This document shows positions 6,819 through 16,073 of a stretch of 64,000 bases of DNA, one piece after another. How positions within the stretch are numbered: the stretch's first letter is position 1; each line of letters begins with the position of its first letter. Below the pieces are notes generated by a model. That model had not been told where the DNA came from and ran no database searches. It saw nothing but the letters and a program-made list of their open reading frames with translations. This stretch comes from JAIXWP01 sp041391745 (GTDB lineage: Bacteria > Bacteroidota > Bacteroidia > Flavobacteriales_D > Sanyastnellaceae): NCBI GenBank assembly GCA_041391745.1, contig JAWKNK010000008.1, forward strand, positions 62,001-126,000, in the 5' to 3' direction. The position numbers and the translations under genes are program-made.

Positions 6819-8819
6819 ATGGCGTTGAACTCAAGAATTCCAGAAGGACCACTCGATCAGAAGTGGACAAAGTATAAAAACACGGTTCGCTTGGTAAACC
6901 CAGCGAACAAAAGAAATATTGATGTCATCGTAGTAGGAACTGGTCTTGCCGGTGCCTCTGCTGCTGCATCACTTGCAGAGATGGGTTACAAAGTAAAAGC
7001 GCTTTGTTTCCAAGATAGTCCACGTAGAGCTCACTCTATTGCTGCTCAAGGTGGTATCAATGCTGCAAAAAACTATATGAACGATGGTGACAGTGTTTAC
7101 CGTTTGTTCTATGATACCATCAAAGGTGGTGACTACCGCTCACGCGAAGCCAACGTTCACCGTTTGGCTGAGGTGAGTGCCAACATCATCGATCAATGTG
7201 TGGCTCAAGGTGTTCCTTTCGCCCGCGATTACGGTGGATTGCTCGACAACCGTTCATTCGGTGGTACGCAGGTTTCTCGTACATTTTATGCTAAAGGACA
7301 AACCGGTCAACAATTGTTGCTCGGTGCATACTCTGCATTGTCGCGCCAAGTAGGTAAGGGCAATGTAAAAATGCTCAATCGCCACGAGATGCTTGATCTT
7401 GTTTTGATCGACGGAAAGGCTCGTGGTATTATCGCGAGAAACTTGATCACTGGTGAGTTGGAGCGTCACTCTGCACACGCAGTAGTACTTTGTACTGGTG
7501 GATATGGAAACGTATTTTTCCTTTCTACAAATGCAATGGGCTCCAACGTAACAGCAGCTTGGAGAGCACACAAAAAAGGAGCTTGGATGGCAAATCCTTG
7601 CTTCACTCAAATTCACCCAACATGTATTCCTGTTTCGGGTGACCACCAATCGAAGTTGACTTTGATGTCGGAATCATTGCGTAACGACGGTCGTATTTGG
7701 GTTCCAAAACACAAAGAAGATGTGGAAGCTATCCGTGCGAAAAAATTACGTCCGGTAGATATTCCAGAAGATAGAAGAGATTATTATTTGGAAAGAAGAT
7801 ATCCAGCTTTCGGAAACTTGGTACCTCGCGATATCGCGTCGCGTGCTGCGAAAGAAAGATGTGATGCTGGTTTCGGAGTGAATGCTACAGGTGAAGCAGT
7901 TTACCTAGACTTTAGCTCTGCTATTGTTCGTTATGGAAAAGCAGAAGCGAATGTGAAAGGCTTGCACCACGCTACCGATGCCGAGATCATCGCATTGGGT
8001 AAGCAAGTGGTAGAATCGAAATATGGAAACTTGTTTCAGATGTACGAGCAAATCGTTGCTGAAAACCCATACGAAACTCCAATGATGATTTATCCTGCGG
8101 TTCACTATACAATGGGTGGACTTTGGGTAGATTATGAATTGATGACGAGCATCCCAGGTTGCTATGCATGTGGTGAAGCGAACTTCTCTGACCATGGTGC
8201 AAACCGTTTGGGAGCTTCAGCTTTGATGCAAGGTTTGGCAGATGGATACTTCGTATTGCCATATACTATTGGTAATTACTTGGCAGACGAAATCAGAACC
8301 GGAGCTATTTCTACAGATGCTCCAGAATTTGCGGCTGCAGAAAATAAAGTACGTGCCGAATTGGAGCACTTCTTTAGCAACAAAGGCACGAAGCCGGTTG
8401 ATTATTTCCACAAGAAACTTGGAAAAATCATGTGGGACAAATGCGGTATGGCGCGTAATGCTCAAGGACTTCAAGAAGCTATCGTTGAAATTCGTCAGTT
8501 GCGTGAAGAGTTCTACAAAGACGTTCGCGTTACAGGAAAGATGAATGGAATGAATCCTGAATTGGAGAAAGCATGTCGTGTATCCGATTTCCTAGAATTG
8601 GGAGAGTTGATGTGCATGGATGCTTTAAATCGTAATGAAAGTTGCGGTGGTCACTTCAGAGAAGAATTCCAAACGGAAGAAGGAGAAGCACTTCGCGACG
8701 ACGAAAACTACATGTATGTAGCGGGTTGGGAATTTACTGGCAACCCAAGTGAACCAAAGTTGAACAAAGAAGATCTGGTGTACGAGAACATCAAGGTATC
8801 AGCTAGATCTTACAAATAA
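6819..8819 (+). CDS. sdhA: Succinate dehydrogenase flavoprotein subunit
   Basis: 666 residues, the B-type length. The FAD-binding dinucleotide fold starts at residue ~35 with VVGTGLAGASAAASLAEMG. The covalent FAD His lies in HSIAAQGGINAAKNY. The substrate-site region has GGTQVSRTFYAKGQTGQQLL and later ACGEANFSDHGANRLGASAL, with the capping domain between. It oxidises succinate to fumarate in the cytoplasm and hands electrons to SdhB. It is the middle gene of sdhCAB and is intact. Confidence 0.97.
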   Translation: MALNSRIPEGPLDQKWTKYKNTVRLVNPANKRNIDVIVVGTGLAGASAAASLAEMGYKVKALCFQDSPRRAHSIAAQGGINAAKNYMNDGDSVYRLFYDTIKGGDYRSREANVHRLAEVSANIIDQCVAQGVPFARDYGGLLDNRSFGGTQVSRTFYAKGQTGQQLLLGAYSALSRQVGKGNVKMLNRHEMLDLVLIDGKARGIIARNLITGELERHSAHAVVLCTGGYGNVFFLSTNAMGSNVTAAWRAHKKGAWMANPCFTQIHPTCIPVSGDHQSKLTLMSESLRNDGRIWVPKHKEDVEAIRAKKLRPVDIPEDRRDYYLERRYPAFGNLVPRDIASRAAKERCDAGFGVNATGEAVYLDFSSAIVRYGKAEANVKGLHHATDAEIIALGKQVVESKYGNLFQMYEQIVAENPYETPMMIYPAVHYTMGGLWVDYELMTSIPGCYACGEANFSDHGANRLGASALMQGLADGYFVLPYTIGNYLADEIRTGAISTDAPEFAAAENKVRAELEHFFSNKGTKPVDYFHKKLGKIMWDKCGMARNAQGLQEAIVEIRQLREEFYKDVRVTGKMNGMNPELEKACRVSDFLELGELMCMDALNRNESCGGHFREEFQTEEGEALRDDENYMYVAGWEFTGNPSEPKLNKEDLVYENIKVSARSYK

Positions 8820-8832
8820 AAAACACAAGGCA

Positions 8833-9585
8833 ATGAATCTCACATTGAAAATTTGGCGTCAGGAAAGCACAAATGCTCCTGGTAAAATTGTAGACTACAA
8901 AGTGACAGACATTTCTGAGGATATGTCGTTTCTTGAGATGCTTGATGTGTTGAACTATCAGCTCGTTGAGAAAGGAGAGGACGCGGTAACTTTCGACCAC
9001 GATTGTCGTGAAGGTATCTGTGGAATGTGCAGCATGTTTATCAACGGTGAAGCTCACGGACCAAATCGCGGTGTAACGACTTGTCAGTTGCACATGCGTT
9101 CATTTAAAGACGGCGACACTATCTATATCGAGCCATGGAGAAGCACTGCATTCCCAGTTGTAAAAGACTTGATGGTAGATCGCGCAGCGTTTGATAGAAT
9201 TCAACAAGCAGGTGGTTTCGTGTCTGTAAACACAAGTGGTAACACTTTGGATGCAAATGCGATTCCAGTTCCTAAAGACGATGCAGACAAAGCATTTGAT
9301 GCTGCAACATGTATCGGTTGTGGAGCTTGCGTAGCATCTTGTCCTAATGGATCAGCGATGCTTTTCGTATCTGCGAAGGTTTCTCAATTTGCACTCCTTC
9401 CACAAGGTCAGGTGGAAAGACAAGACCGTGTGTTGAACATGGTGAAGCAGATGGACGAAGAAGGATTCGGAAATTGTTCGAACATCGGCGCATGCGAAGT
9501 GCAATGTCCAAAAGGTATTTCTATTGAAAATATCGCTCGTATGAATCGTGAATATGTTTTGGCGAATATCAAGCCTGAGAACTAA
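8833..9585 (+). CDS. sdhB: Succinate dehydrogenase iron-sulfur subunit
   Basis: 250 residues. The N-terminal ferredoxin domain carries the [2Fe-2S] ligands in DCREGICGMCSMFING with a further Cys in GVTTCQLH. The C-terminal domain has two cysteine clusters, CIGCGACVASCPNG and CSNIGACEVQCPKG, for the [4Fe-4S] and [3Fe-4S] centres. It relays electrons from FAD to the heme-quinone subunit. It is the last gene of the operon, and a terminator follows 46 bp after the stop. Confidence 0.97.
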   Translation: MNLTLKIWRQESTNAPGKIVDYKVTDISEDMSFLEMLDVLNYQLVEKGEDAVTFDHDCREGICGMCSMFINGEAHGPNRGVTTCQLHMRSFKDGDTIYIEPWRSTAFPVVKDLMVDRAAFDRIQQAGGFVSVNTSGNTLDANAIPVPKDDADKAFDAATCIGCGACVASCPNGSAMLFVSAKVSQFALLPQGQVERQDRVLNMVKQMDEEGFGNCSNIGACEVQCPKGISIENIARMNREYVLANIKPEN

Positions 9586-9630
9586 TCACGAATTTGAAAG
9601 TACATTTTTCAAAAAGTATAACACAAAAAA

Positions 9631-9662
9631 AATCCCCCGAAAATTTCGGGGGATTTTTTTTT
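9631..9662. terminator. Terminator between sdhB and the convergent efflux operon
   Basis: AATCCCCCGA / TCGGGGGATT form a perfect 10-bp stem with T-runs on the plus side and A-runs in front. It can therefore terminate in both directions between sdhB (+) and the outer-membrane efflux gene (-). Confidence 0.88.
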
Positions 9663-9686
9663 CGTCATTAGTAATTAGTATCTAAC

Positions 9687-11129
9687 TTATCTCCATCCTC
9701 CGCCGAGCGCTTTGTAGATATTGACCTTACCAAGAATCAACATTTTTTTTGCCTCAACTAATTCCAATTTTGCATCTAATGCATCGCGCTGTGTGAAAAG
9801 AACTTCAGTGTAATCTGCACGCGCTGAGTTAAACAAACTTGTTGCAATCGTAACCGACTCTTTCAATTTTTCAACTTCTTGAAATTTTGTATTGAAACTG
9901 TTACTGTAATTGTCAATCATTGCCATTTGATTAACTACATCGATGTAAGCTTGCAAAAGGGTTTGCTCATACTTTACCACTGCTTGCATTTGGCGCGCAT
10001 TGGCGTTTCCAAAATTGGCCATCAAGGCATTTCTATTGATAAGTGGAGCCAACAGGTCTCCAGCTACATTATACATCAATGATTGTGGTTGAATCAAAAA
10101 TGCAGGGTTAAATGCATTGTAGCCGATACCAGCAGATATTCCAAGTGATGGATAGAAACTTGCTTTCGCTGATTTCACATCCAACTTTGCAGCACCCAAA
10201 TCATATTCCGCGCTGCGGATATCAGGACGATTGGCAAGCAACTGCGCAGGCACTCCTGTACTTGCCATCTGAATGTTGATGTCCATGAAAGTATCCGAAG
10301 AACGTTGAATAGGAGTGGGGTAGCGACCCGTCAAGAAATTGATATAATTTTCTTGCATCGTGATACTCTGCTTAATAGCATATTGCATATTAATTGTGTT
10401 GAGCATTTGCGCTTCAAAACGCGTTACAGCCAACTGAGAAACCTTTGTCGATTCCTTTTGCAGTTTTACCATTTCCAATGCATTCGATTGGATATCGATG
10501 TTTTGTTGCACAATGCTCAATGCGTTGTCTAATGCAAGCAATTCGTAGTAGGAAGAGGCAATTTCAGATACCAATTGGGTGACCATGAAATTTTTTCCTT
10601 CAATACTTGAAAGATAACGTTGCTCTGCTGCAGCCTTTGAGTTGCGCAACTTTTTCCAAATATCTACTTCCCAACTTGCTACTGCACCGATATTGAAATC
10701 ACCAAGCGGATCAGGAAAACGTTGGTCTTCCTTCACATTCAGTTGTTGCTCTACCGCACCGTTTCGGGTGTACTCTCCAGGCTTTTCCAAGGCACTACCA
10801 GCAGCGAGATTGATTTGTGGCAAGTATTCCCCTTTTTTCGCGCGAATCTCATTTTTACGAATTGCGATTTCTTGCATCACAATATTCAATTCCTGATTGT
10901 TGACCAAAGCCGTATCAATCAACGCAATCAAATAAGGGTCATCAAAATAGTTGTGCCAATTGATTTCACCCGTGTTCGTGGTGTCGGTTGAATTATCAGT
11001 ATATGCCGATGGAACATTGTTTTTCACATCGCGCACAGTGCCATTCTGCAACTTACATCCAGCTACAAAAACAGAAGCAGAAAGGCTAATTAAAATAAAT
11101 ACGAAATACTTTCTATTAGTGCTCATCAT
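9687..11129 (-). CDS. Outer-membrane efflux lipoprotein, NodT/OprM (TolC) family
   Basis: 480 residues from ATG-ATG at 11129; the frame extends further upstream only as overlap with the pump gene. The N-terminus is a lipoprotein signal, KYFVFILISLSASVFVAGC, with lipobox VAGC and Cys at residue 22. Two outer-membrane-factor repeats follow; the NodT-type signature LLANRPDIRSAEYDLGAAKL is clear. Trimers form the outer-membrane exit duct of RND pumps. The start overlaps the stop of the pump gene by 14 nt, so translation is probably coupled. It is the third gene of the adaptor-pump-duct operon. Confidence 0.93.
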   Translation of the reverse strand: MMSTNRKYFVFILISLSASVFVAGCKLQNGTVRDVKNNVPSAYTDNSTDTTNTGEINWHNYFDDPYLIALIDTALVNNQELNIVMQEIAIRKNEIRAKKGEYLPQINLAAGSALEKPGEYTRNGAVEQQLNVKEDQRFPDPLGDFNIGAVASWEVDIWKKLRNSKAAAEQRYLSSIEGKNFMVTQLVSEIASSYYELLALDNALSIVQQNIDIQSNALEMVKLQKESTKVSQLAVTRFEAQMLNTINMQYAIKQSITMQENYINFLTGRYPTPIQRSSDTFMDINIQMASTGVPAQLLANRPDIRSAEYDLGAAKLDVKSAKASFYPSLGISAGIGYNAFNPAFLIQPQSLMYNVAGDLLAPLINRNALMANFGNANARQMQAVVKYEQTLLQAYIDVVNQMAMIDNYSNSFNTKFQEVEKLKESVTIATSLFNSARADYTEVLFTQRDALDAKLELVEAKKMLILGKVNIYKALGGGWR

Positions 11130-14100
11130 GTTCTGTATTGGGTTTGTGTGGAATGATTTTATTGTCCACAAAATCTTCTGAAAGTGGATTCTGTTCTTCA
11201 TCTCGAATGAGTTTTCTACCCTCGGCCATTTTACCAAAAATGTAATAAAGCCCAGGCACAATGATGACCCCGAAGATGGTTCCCATGAGCATTCCTCCAA
11301 GAGCAGACGCTCCAATGGTTTTGTTTCCTACAGCTCCAGCACCAGTAGCTCTTACCAGCGGAATCAATCCAGCGATAAAGGCAAATGATGTCATCAAGAT
11401 GGGACGGAAACGCACCTTCGCACCTTCGATGGCCGCATCCAATACACTTGCACCTTGCTCGTGTTTTTGAACGGCAAACTCAACAATAAGTACCGCATTT
11501 TTACCCAGAAGTCCTATCAACATGATCAATCCAATTTGGGCATATACGTCGTTGGAAAGTCCCATAATCTTCAGAAGCAAGAACGATCCGAATACACCAA
11601 TTGGAAGTGAGAACAGAATTGCAAGCGGAATGATAAAGCTTTCATATTGTGAAGCCAATACGAGGTAAACGAACATCAATACAATTAAGAAAATGTACAA
11701 CGCTTCATTTCCACGACTTGCTTCGTCGAATGATAAACCTTCCCATGCAATGTCGTATCCATTAGGTAAAGTTTCTGCTGCAACTTCTCTAATCGCATCG
11801 ATCGCATCACCGGTAGTGTAGCCTTTGGCAGGAACACCTCGAATAGCAGAGGAAGTGTAAAGGTTGAAACGTGTAATCTCATTCGGTCCTTGTGTTTTTC
11901 TCAATGTCACGAAAGACGAATACGGCACCATTTCACCTGCTTCATTTTTTACAAAAAGCTTTAAGATATCACTTGGCAATCGGCGGTATTCTGGTGCTGA
12001 TTGCGTGTACACTTTAAAGAAGGTATTGAATCGTGTAAAACCTTGTTCGTAGGTACTACCAATCAATACGTTCAAATTCTCCATCGCATCTGAAATAGAC
12101 ACGCCTTTTTGCATGGCTTTTTCATTGTCGATTTGAATTTCATATTGAGGATAGTTGGCTGCGTAGAAAGTGAAGAGTCCCGACAACTCTTTGCGCTTTC
12201 TCAAAGCATCCATAAACTCCTGGTTGATTTTATCAAAATCGTGGTAGTCAACGGTGTTGTTTTTATCCAACAAACGCAATGAGAAACCATCAGAAGAACC
12301 ATACCCAGGAACTGCTGGCGGTTCGAAGTATTCGATTACCGCACCAAGTGAACGCGTTTCTTCTTCAAGCAATTCAATGATTTGCTTTACAGAATGCTCG
12401 CGGTGTTCCCAGTCTTTCAAGTTGATCAAACAAGTACCAGCGTTAGAACCACGACCTTCAGTCAAGATTTCATAACCCGCAAGTGATGTTACCGATTGAA
12501 TGTCTGGAATCTCTTCTGCAATTTCCTGTAGTTGCTCAGAAACTTCTTTTGTTCTTTCCAAAGTACTACCGGGAGGTGTTTGCACGATAGCGTAGATCTG
12601 ACCTTGGTCTTCGTTTGGAATGAAGCCTGCTGGCAATGTTTCGCTAACTGCGAAAATTCCAAATCCGAATGCTCCAAGTACTAGGAAGGTCAACACTCTG
12701 CGATTTACAATCTTTGTAAGCAAGCGTGTGTAGCGACCAGTAAGTTTATCAAATCGTTTGTTGAACCAATCGATGAATCTGTTCACTGGCGTTTTCTTGC
12801 GTGGTTGACCATGATTATTTTTCAAGATCATAGCACACAATACTGGAGTCAGCGTAAGTGCGATGACACCCGAAAGTACAATGGCACTGGCCATGGTGAT
12901 GGAGAACTGACGATAGAATACTCCGACTGGTCCCGTCATGAAGGCAATTGGAACAAACACCGCGGTCATGATCAGCGTGATGGCGATAACGGCACCGCTG
13001 ATTTCACCTAGTACTTTTTTCACAGCGTGGAATGGAGAAAGATGTTCTTCTTCCATCTTAGCGTGCACTGCTTCTACTACTACAATCGCATCATCCACCA
13101 CAATACCAATCGCGAGTACGAGTGCGAAAAGTGTAATCAAGTTGATGGTCAAATCGAAGAGCTGCATAAACATGAAAGCACCAATAAGCGAAACAGGAAC
13201 GGCGATAATTGGAATCAACGTTGATCGCCAATCACCCAAGAATATGAATACCACAATCGCTACCAGAATGAACGCTTCCACCAATGTGTGAATTACCTTG
13301 TCGATTGAAGCGTTTACGAATTTCGATACGTCGTAGTTGATTTCATAGTCCATTCCTGGAGGGAAATCTTTTTTCAATTCTTCTAATTTTTCCTTTGTCG
13401 CCTTAATTACGGCACTCGCATTTGTTCCGAAGTTTTGCTTCAATACAATGGATGCGGAAGGATAACCGTCTTTGTTCGAATAGATATCGAAGAACTCACT
13501 ACCCAATTCCACATTCGCGATATCCTTCAGTTTTAAAAGCTCTCCATTGGGGTTGGCTTTTACAATAATGTTTTCGTATTCCTCAGGTTTGTTGAATCGA
13601 CCTTTATACGACAAGGTAAATTCTAGCGACTGAGCAACTTTACCTGAGGCTTGACCTAATCTACCAGGACGACCAATAATACTTTGTTCTTCCATGGCTT
13701 TCAATACATCTTCAGCAGATACATTGTAAGCTTGCATGCGGTCGGGCTTCAACCAAACTCTCATCGCAAAGGTGCGGCTACCAAGGATTTGGGCACGACC
13801 CATACCACTGATACGCTGCAAGTTTGGAATAACGTTTACGTTGGCGTAGTTGTACAAAAACTTCTCATCCGCATCCTTGTCTTTACTGTACAAGTTCACG
13901 TACATCAACATACTCGGTTGAATCGGCGTGATGATGATACCTTCTCTTTGCACGAGGAATGGAAGGTTGTTCATGATCGCATCCACCCTCGTCTTTACGT
14001 TTACAACGGCAGCGTTTGGATCTGTTCCCGGTTCGAAAATGATTTGCACTGTAGCCTCACCCGCACTCGTTGCATCGGAGGTGATGTATTGCATTCCTTG

Positions 14101-14316
14101 CACACCGTTGATGGCGCGCTCTAGTGGAATCAATGTGGATTCGACCAATACCTGAGCACTTGCTCCAGGATAGGCAATGAAAATATTTACCCGTGGTGGG
14201 GCGATACTTGGAAATTGAGAAATAGGACGGGTATTTACCGCCAGCAATCCCAAAAAGATTATTGCCAAAGAAATGGAAATAGCAAGTACCGGACGTTTAA
14301 TGAATTTACTAAACAT
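11116..14316 (-). CDS. RND efflux pump, HAE1 (AcrB/MexB) family
   Basis: 1066 residues, the full family length, starting MFSKFIKRPVLAISISLAII. Twelve membrane segments flank two large periplasmic loops. The proton-relay Asp pair is in AIGIVVDDAIVVVEAV (TM4) and the matching Lys in IGLLGKNAVLIVEFAV (TM10). AcrB-like pumps move hydrophobic drugs, dyes or detergents from the inner membrane and periplasm out through a TolC-type duct, driven by proton flux. It lies 24 bp after the adaptor gene and overlaps the duct gene. The gene is intact. Substrates cannot be told from sequence. Confidence 0.96.
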   Translation of the reverse strand: MFSKFIKRPVLAISISLAIIFLGLLAVNTRPISQFPSIAPPRVNIFIAYPGASAQVLVESTLIPLERAINGVQGMQYITSDATSAGEATVQIIFEPGTDPNAAVVNVKTRVDAIMNNLPFLVQREGIIITPIQPSMLMYVNLYSKDKDADEKFLYNYANVNVIPNLQRISGMGRAQILGSRTFAMRVWLKPDRMQAYNVSAEDVLKAMEEQSIIGRPGRLGQASGKVAQSLEFTLSYKGRFNKPEEYENIIVKANPNGELLKLKDIANVELGSEFFDIYSNKDGYPSASIVLKQNFGTNASAVIKATKEKLEELKKDFPPGMDYEINYDVSKFVNASIDKVIHTLVEAFILVAIVVFIFLGDWRSTLIPIIAVPVSLIGAFMFMQLFDLTINLITLFALVLAIGIVVDDAIVVVEAVHAKMEEEHLSPFHAVKKVLGEISGAVIAITLIMTAVFVPIAFMTGPVGVFYRQFSITMASAIVLSGVIALTLTPVLCAMILKNNHGQPRKKTPVNRFIDWFNKRFDKLTGRYTRLLTKIVNRRVLTFLVLGAFGFGIFAVSETLPAGFIPNEDQGQIYAIVQTPPGSTLERTKEVSEQLQEIAEEIPDIQSVTSLAGYEILTEGRGSNAGTCLINLKDWEHREHSVKQIIELLEEETRSLGAVIEYFEPPAVPGYGSSDGFSLRLLDKNNTVDYHDFDKINQEFMDALRKRKELSGLFTFYAANYPQYEIQIDNEKAMQKGVSISDAMENLNVLIGSTYEQGFTRFNTFFKVYTQSAPEYRRLPSDILKLFVKNEAGEMVPYSSFVTLRKTQGPNEITRFNLYTSSAIRGVPAKGYTTGDAIDAIREVAAETLPNGYDIAWEGLSFDEASRGNEALYIFLIVLMFVYLVLASQYESFIIPLAILFSLPIGVFGSFLLLKIMGLSNDVYAQIGLIMLIGLLGKNAVLIVEFAVQKHEQGASVLDAAIEGAKVRFRPILMTSFAFIAGLIPLVRATGAGAVGNKTIGASALGGMLMGTIFGVIIVPGLYYIFGKMAEGRKLIRDEEQNPLSEDFVDNKIIPHKPNTEHDEH

Positions 14317-14340
14317 AATACAATGTTTTTAAGTTCCTAA

Positions 14341-15425
14341 TTATTCCGCGTGAATTGCTCGCAATTCCTTGATGATAGCTTCCTGATCTACAAAATTGAT
14401 TTCAATTTCTTGACCATTTCTCACTTTACGTAGTCCGTCAACAAGCAATGTGTCTTGAGCAGATAACCCTTTGGTTACTTCATAGATGTGCTCCATTTCA
14501 TTGCCCACTTCAATGTGATGAGATTCTAATTTCCCATCTTTTACTACGTAAACATATTTTTTATCCAATACTTCAAAAACGGCTTTCTGAGGTATTAGCA
14601 GAGAATTCTTAAGAGGAATAGGCATGTAAATTTTACCTGTCTGTCCGTGTCTAAGAAGAGAGTTCGGATTAGAGAATGTGGCACGAAACGCAATGTTACC
14701 TGTCTCATTATTGAAGTCGGCTTCAATCGTTTCTACATCACCTTCAAGGTCGTAGAATTCATTATTTGCCATTTTCAATTTGACGCGAGGCATATCACCT
14801 ACCGACTTCATTTTTTGCATGTAATCAAGGTAAATCGCTTCTGGTACGTTGAAGTACACCCACAATTTGCTATTGTCTGAAAGGGTGGTGAGCAGTTCAC
14901 CTTCTTCCACCAAGCTACCTAAACGAATGTCGCCGAATCGACCAACAATTCCATCGAATGGTGCCTTGATTTCAGTGAATTGAAGTTTGGCTTCAGCAAG
15001 CGCTAGCTCTGCTTTCGCCTTGTTGAACTTGGCTTGAGCCAGTGCCAACTCGTTGGGAGAAACCACGTTTTTGTCGGCAAGGGCCTTTGTGTTTTTCAAC
15101 TCAATTTCTGCAAAGTCCGCTTCAGCCTTCGCTGTGAGCATTTCAGCATTGTAAATGGAAGTGGTCAATTGAAAGAGTACTTGACCTTTTTTCACGCGTT
15201 GACCTTCGTCAACAAAGATGTTTTGAAGATAACCTTCGTCAAATGCACGCAATTCAATGTGCTGAATACCGCGAACTTGACCAACATATTCTTTATATAC
15301 TAATGTGTCCTTAGTTTGAGGAAGAGTTACTGTGAATTTTACTTCTTCTTCTTTTTCTGAGTGTTCATTCTTGCAGCTTGACAAAATTATTACTGCAAAA
15401 GGAAGAGCAATGATGTGCTTTTCAT
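14341..15425 (-). pseudogene. RND efflux periplasmic adaptor (HlyD/AcrA family), one-base frameshift in signal peptide
   Basis: The main frame (to 15384) has the adaptor architecture: the beta-barrel entry ELRAFDEGYLQNIFVDEGQRV, then a lipoyl half-motif (KKGQVLFQL), an alpha-hairpin rich in Ala/Glu/Lys, IKAPFDGIVGRFG, and the membrane-proximal domain. Its only start there would be a TTG just before SSCKN, which leaves no signal peptide. An ATG at 15425 opens a different frame that stops after 11 codons. Adding one A to the AAAA run at 15419-15422 joins them into MKKHIIALPFAVIILSSC, a perfect lipoprotein signal with lipobox LSSC. The gene is therefore either really shifted or misread by one base. 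Repaired length is 361 residues. It is the first gene of the efflux operon. Confidence 0.85.
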
Positions 15426-15520
15426 TTGTTTAATACTTGATCTATTGAATTTATGAATTGCCGTTATAGGGCAGGGTGTAGGGCACTACCATTCACTGAT
15501 GGAATAACCCAAAAATTCAA

Positions 15521-15874
15521 TTAGATCACGTCCAGTTTCCAGGACTTATAAAAAAAGAAAGGACGCTTGCTGCTTTTGAAACACTGCAGCTCAGAGATCG
15601 ACTCCCAGATATTTTTTTCTTTCGTTTTAAAATCTTCGGTAGCTGTGTAAGACGAACAGTCGTCATCTTCCTGCGTTTCCTCATTTTCAAATTGTGAATT
15701 CTCTTTTTGCTCGCTCTGTCTTAATTCGTCGGCGAAAAGAATAAGATTTGAAAATGAATCCGAAACATTACCGTCAATTTCTATAGAAATCTCATTCACC
15801 GCAGACACCTGAGGTGAAACACCCATCGATGGCCCGATAAAAAGAGAGTATAGAAATAGAGCAATTAATTGCAT
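15521..15874 (-). CDS. Small exported protein of unknown function
   Basis: 117 residues with a plausible N-terminal signal (MQLIALFLYSLFIGPSMGVS), then an acidic region with EENEE-like stretches and a DDDCSSYT segment. I do not recognise a family. It lies 96 bp upstream of the efflux adaptor on the same strand, so it could share its transcript. Genes of similar size without homology often precede Bacteroidota efflux operons, but no role follows from that. Divergent from the T9SS gene at 16074 across a palindrome-rich promoter region. Confidence 0.45.
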   Translation of the reverse strand: MQLIALFLYSLFIGPSMGVSPQVSAVNEISIEIDGNVSDSFSNLILFADELRQSEQKENSQFENEETQEDDDCSSYTATEDFKTKEKNIWESISELQCFKSSKRPFFFYKSWKLDVI

Positions 15875-16007
15875 AGTAGAAAAAAATCTGGCTTTGTAAT
15901 CCAGAATAAGGTCAGAATTACGATGCTAAAGTAGATAGAGTGGGGAATAGGGGACATTACTTTAATAAAAAATTAACAGTCTACCCAACGAATGCGAAAT
16001 GGGTGGG

Positions 16008-16047
16008 ATAGCGAATATTCGCTATTGAAACATTGATTTTCAATAGC
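16008..16047. promoter_or_regulatory. Two adjacent perfect inverted repeats in a divergent promoter region
   Basis: ATAGCGAATATTCGCTAT (16008-16025) is an 18-bp perfect palindrome. It overlaps GCTATTGAAA-CATTGAT-TTTCAATAGC (16021-16047), a perfect 10-bp stem. They lie 27-66 bp before the start of the T9SS gene. No T-tract follows, so an operator is more likely than a terminator. The binding protein is unknown. Confidence 0.45.
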
Positions 16048-16073
16048 CAAATTTGTGACTAAACATTTTTGCT

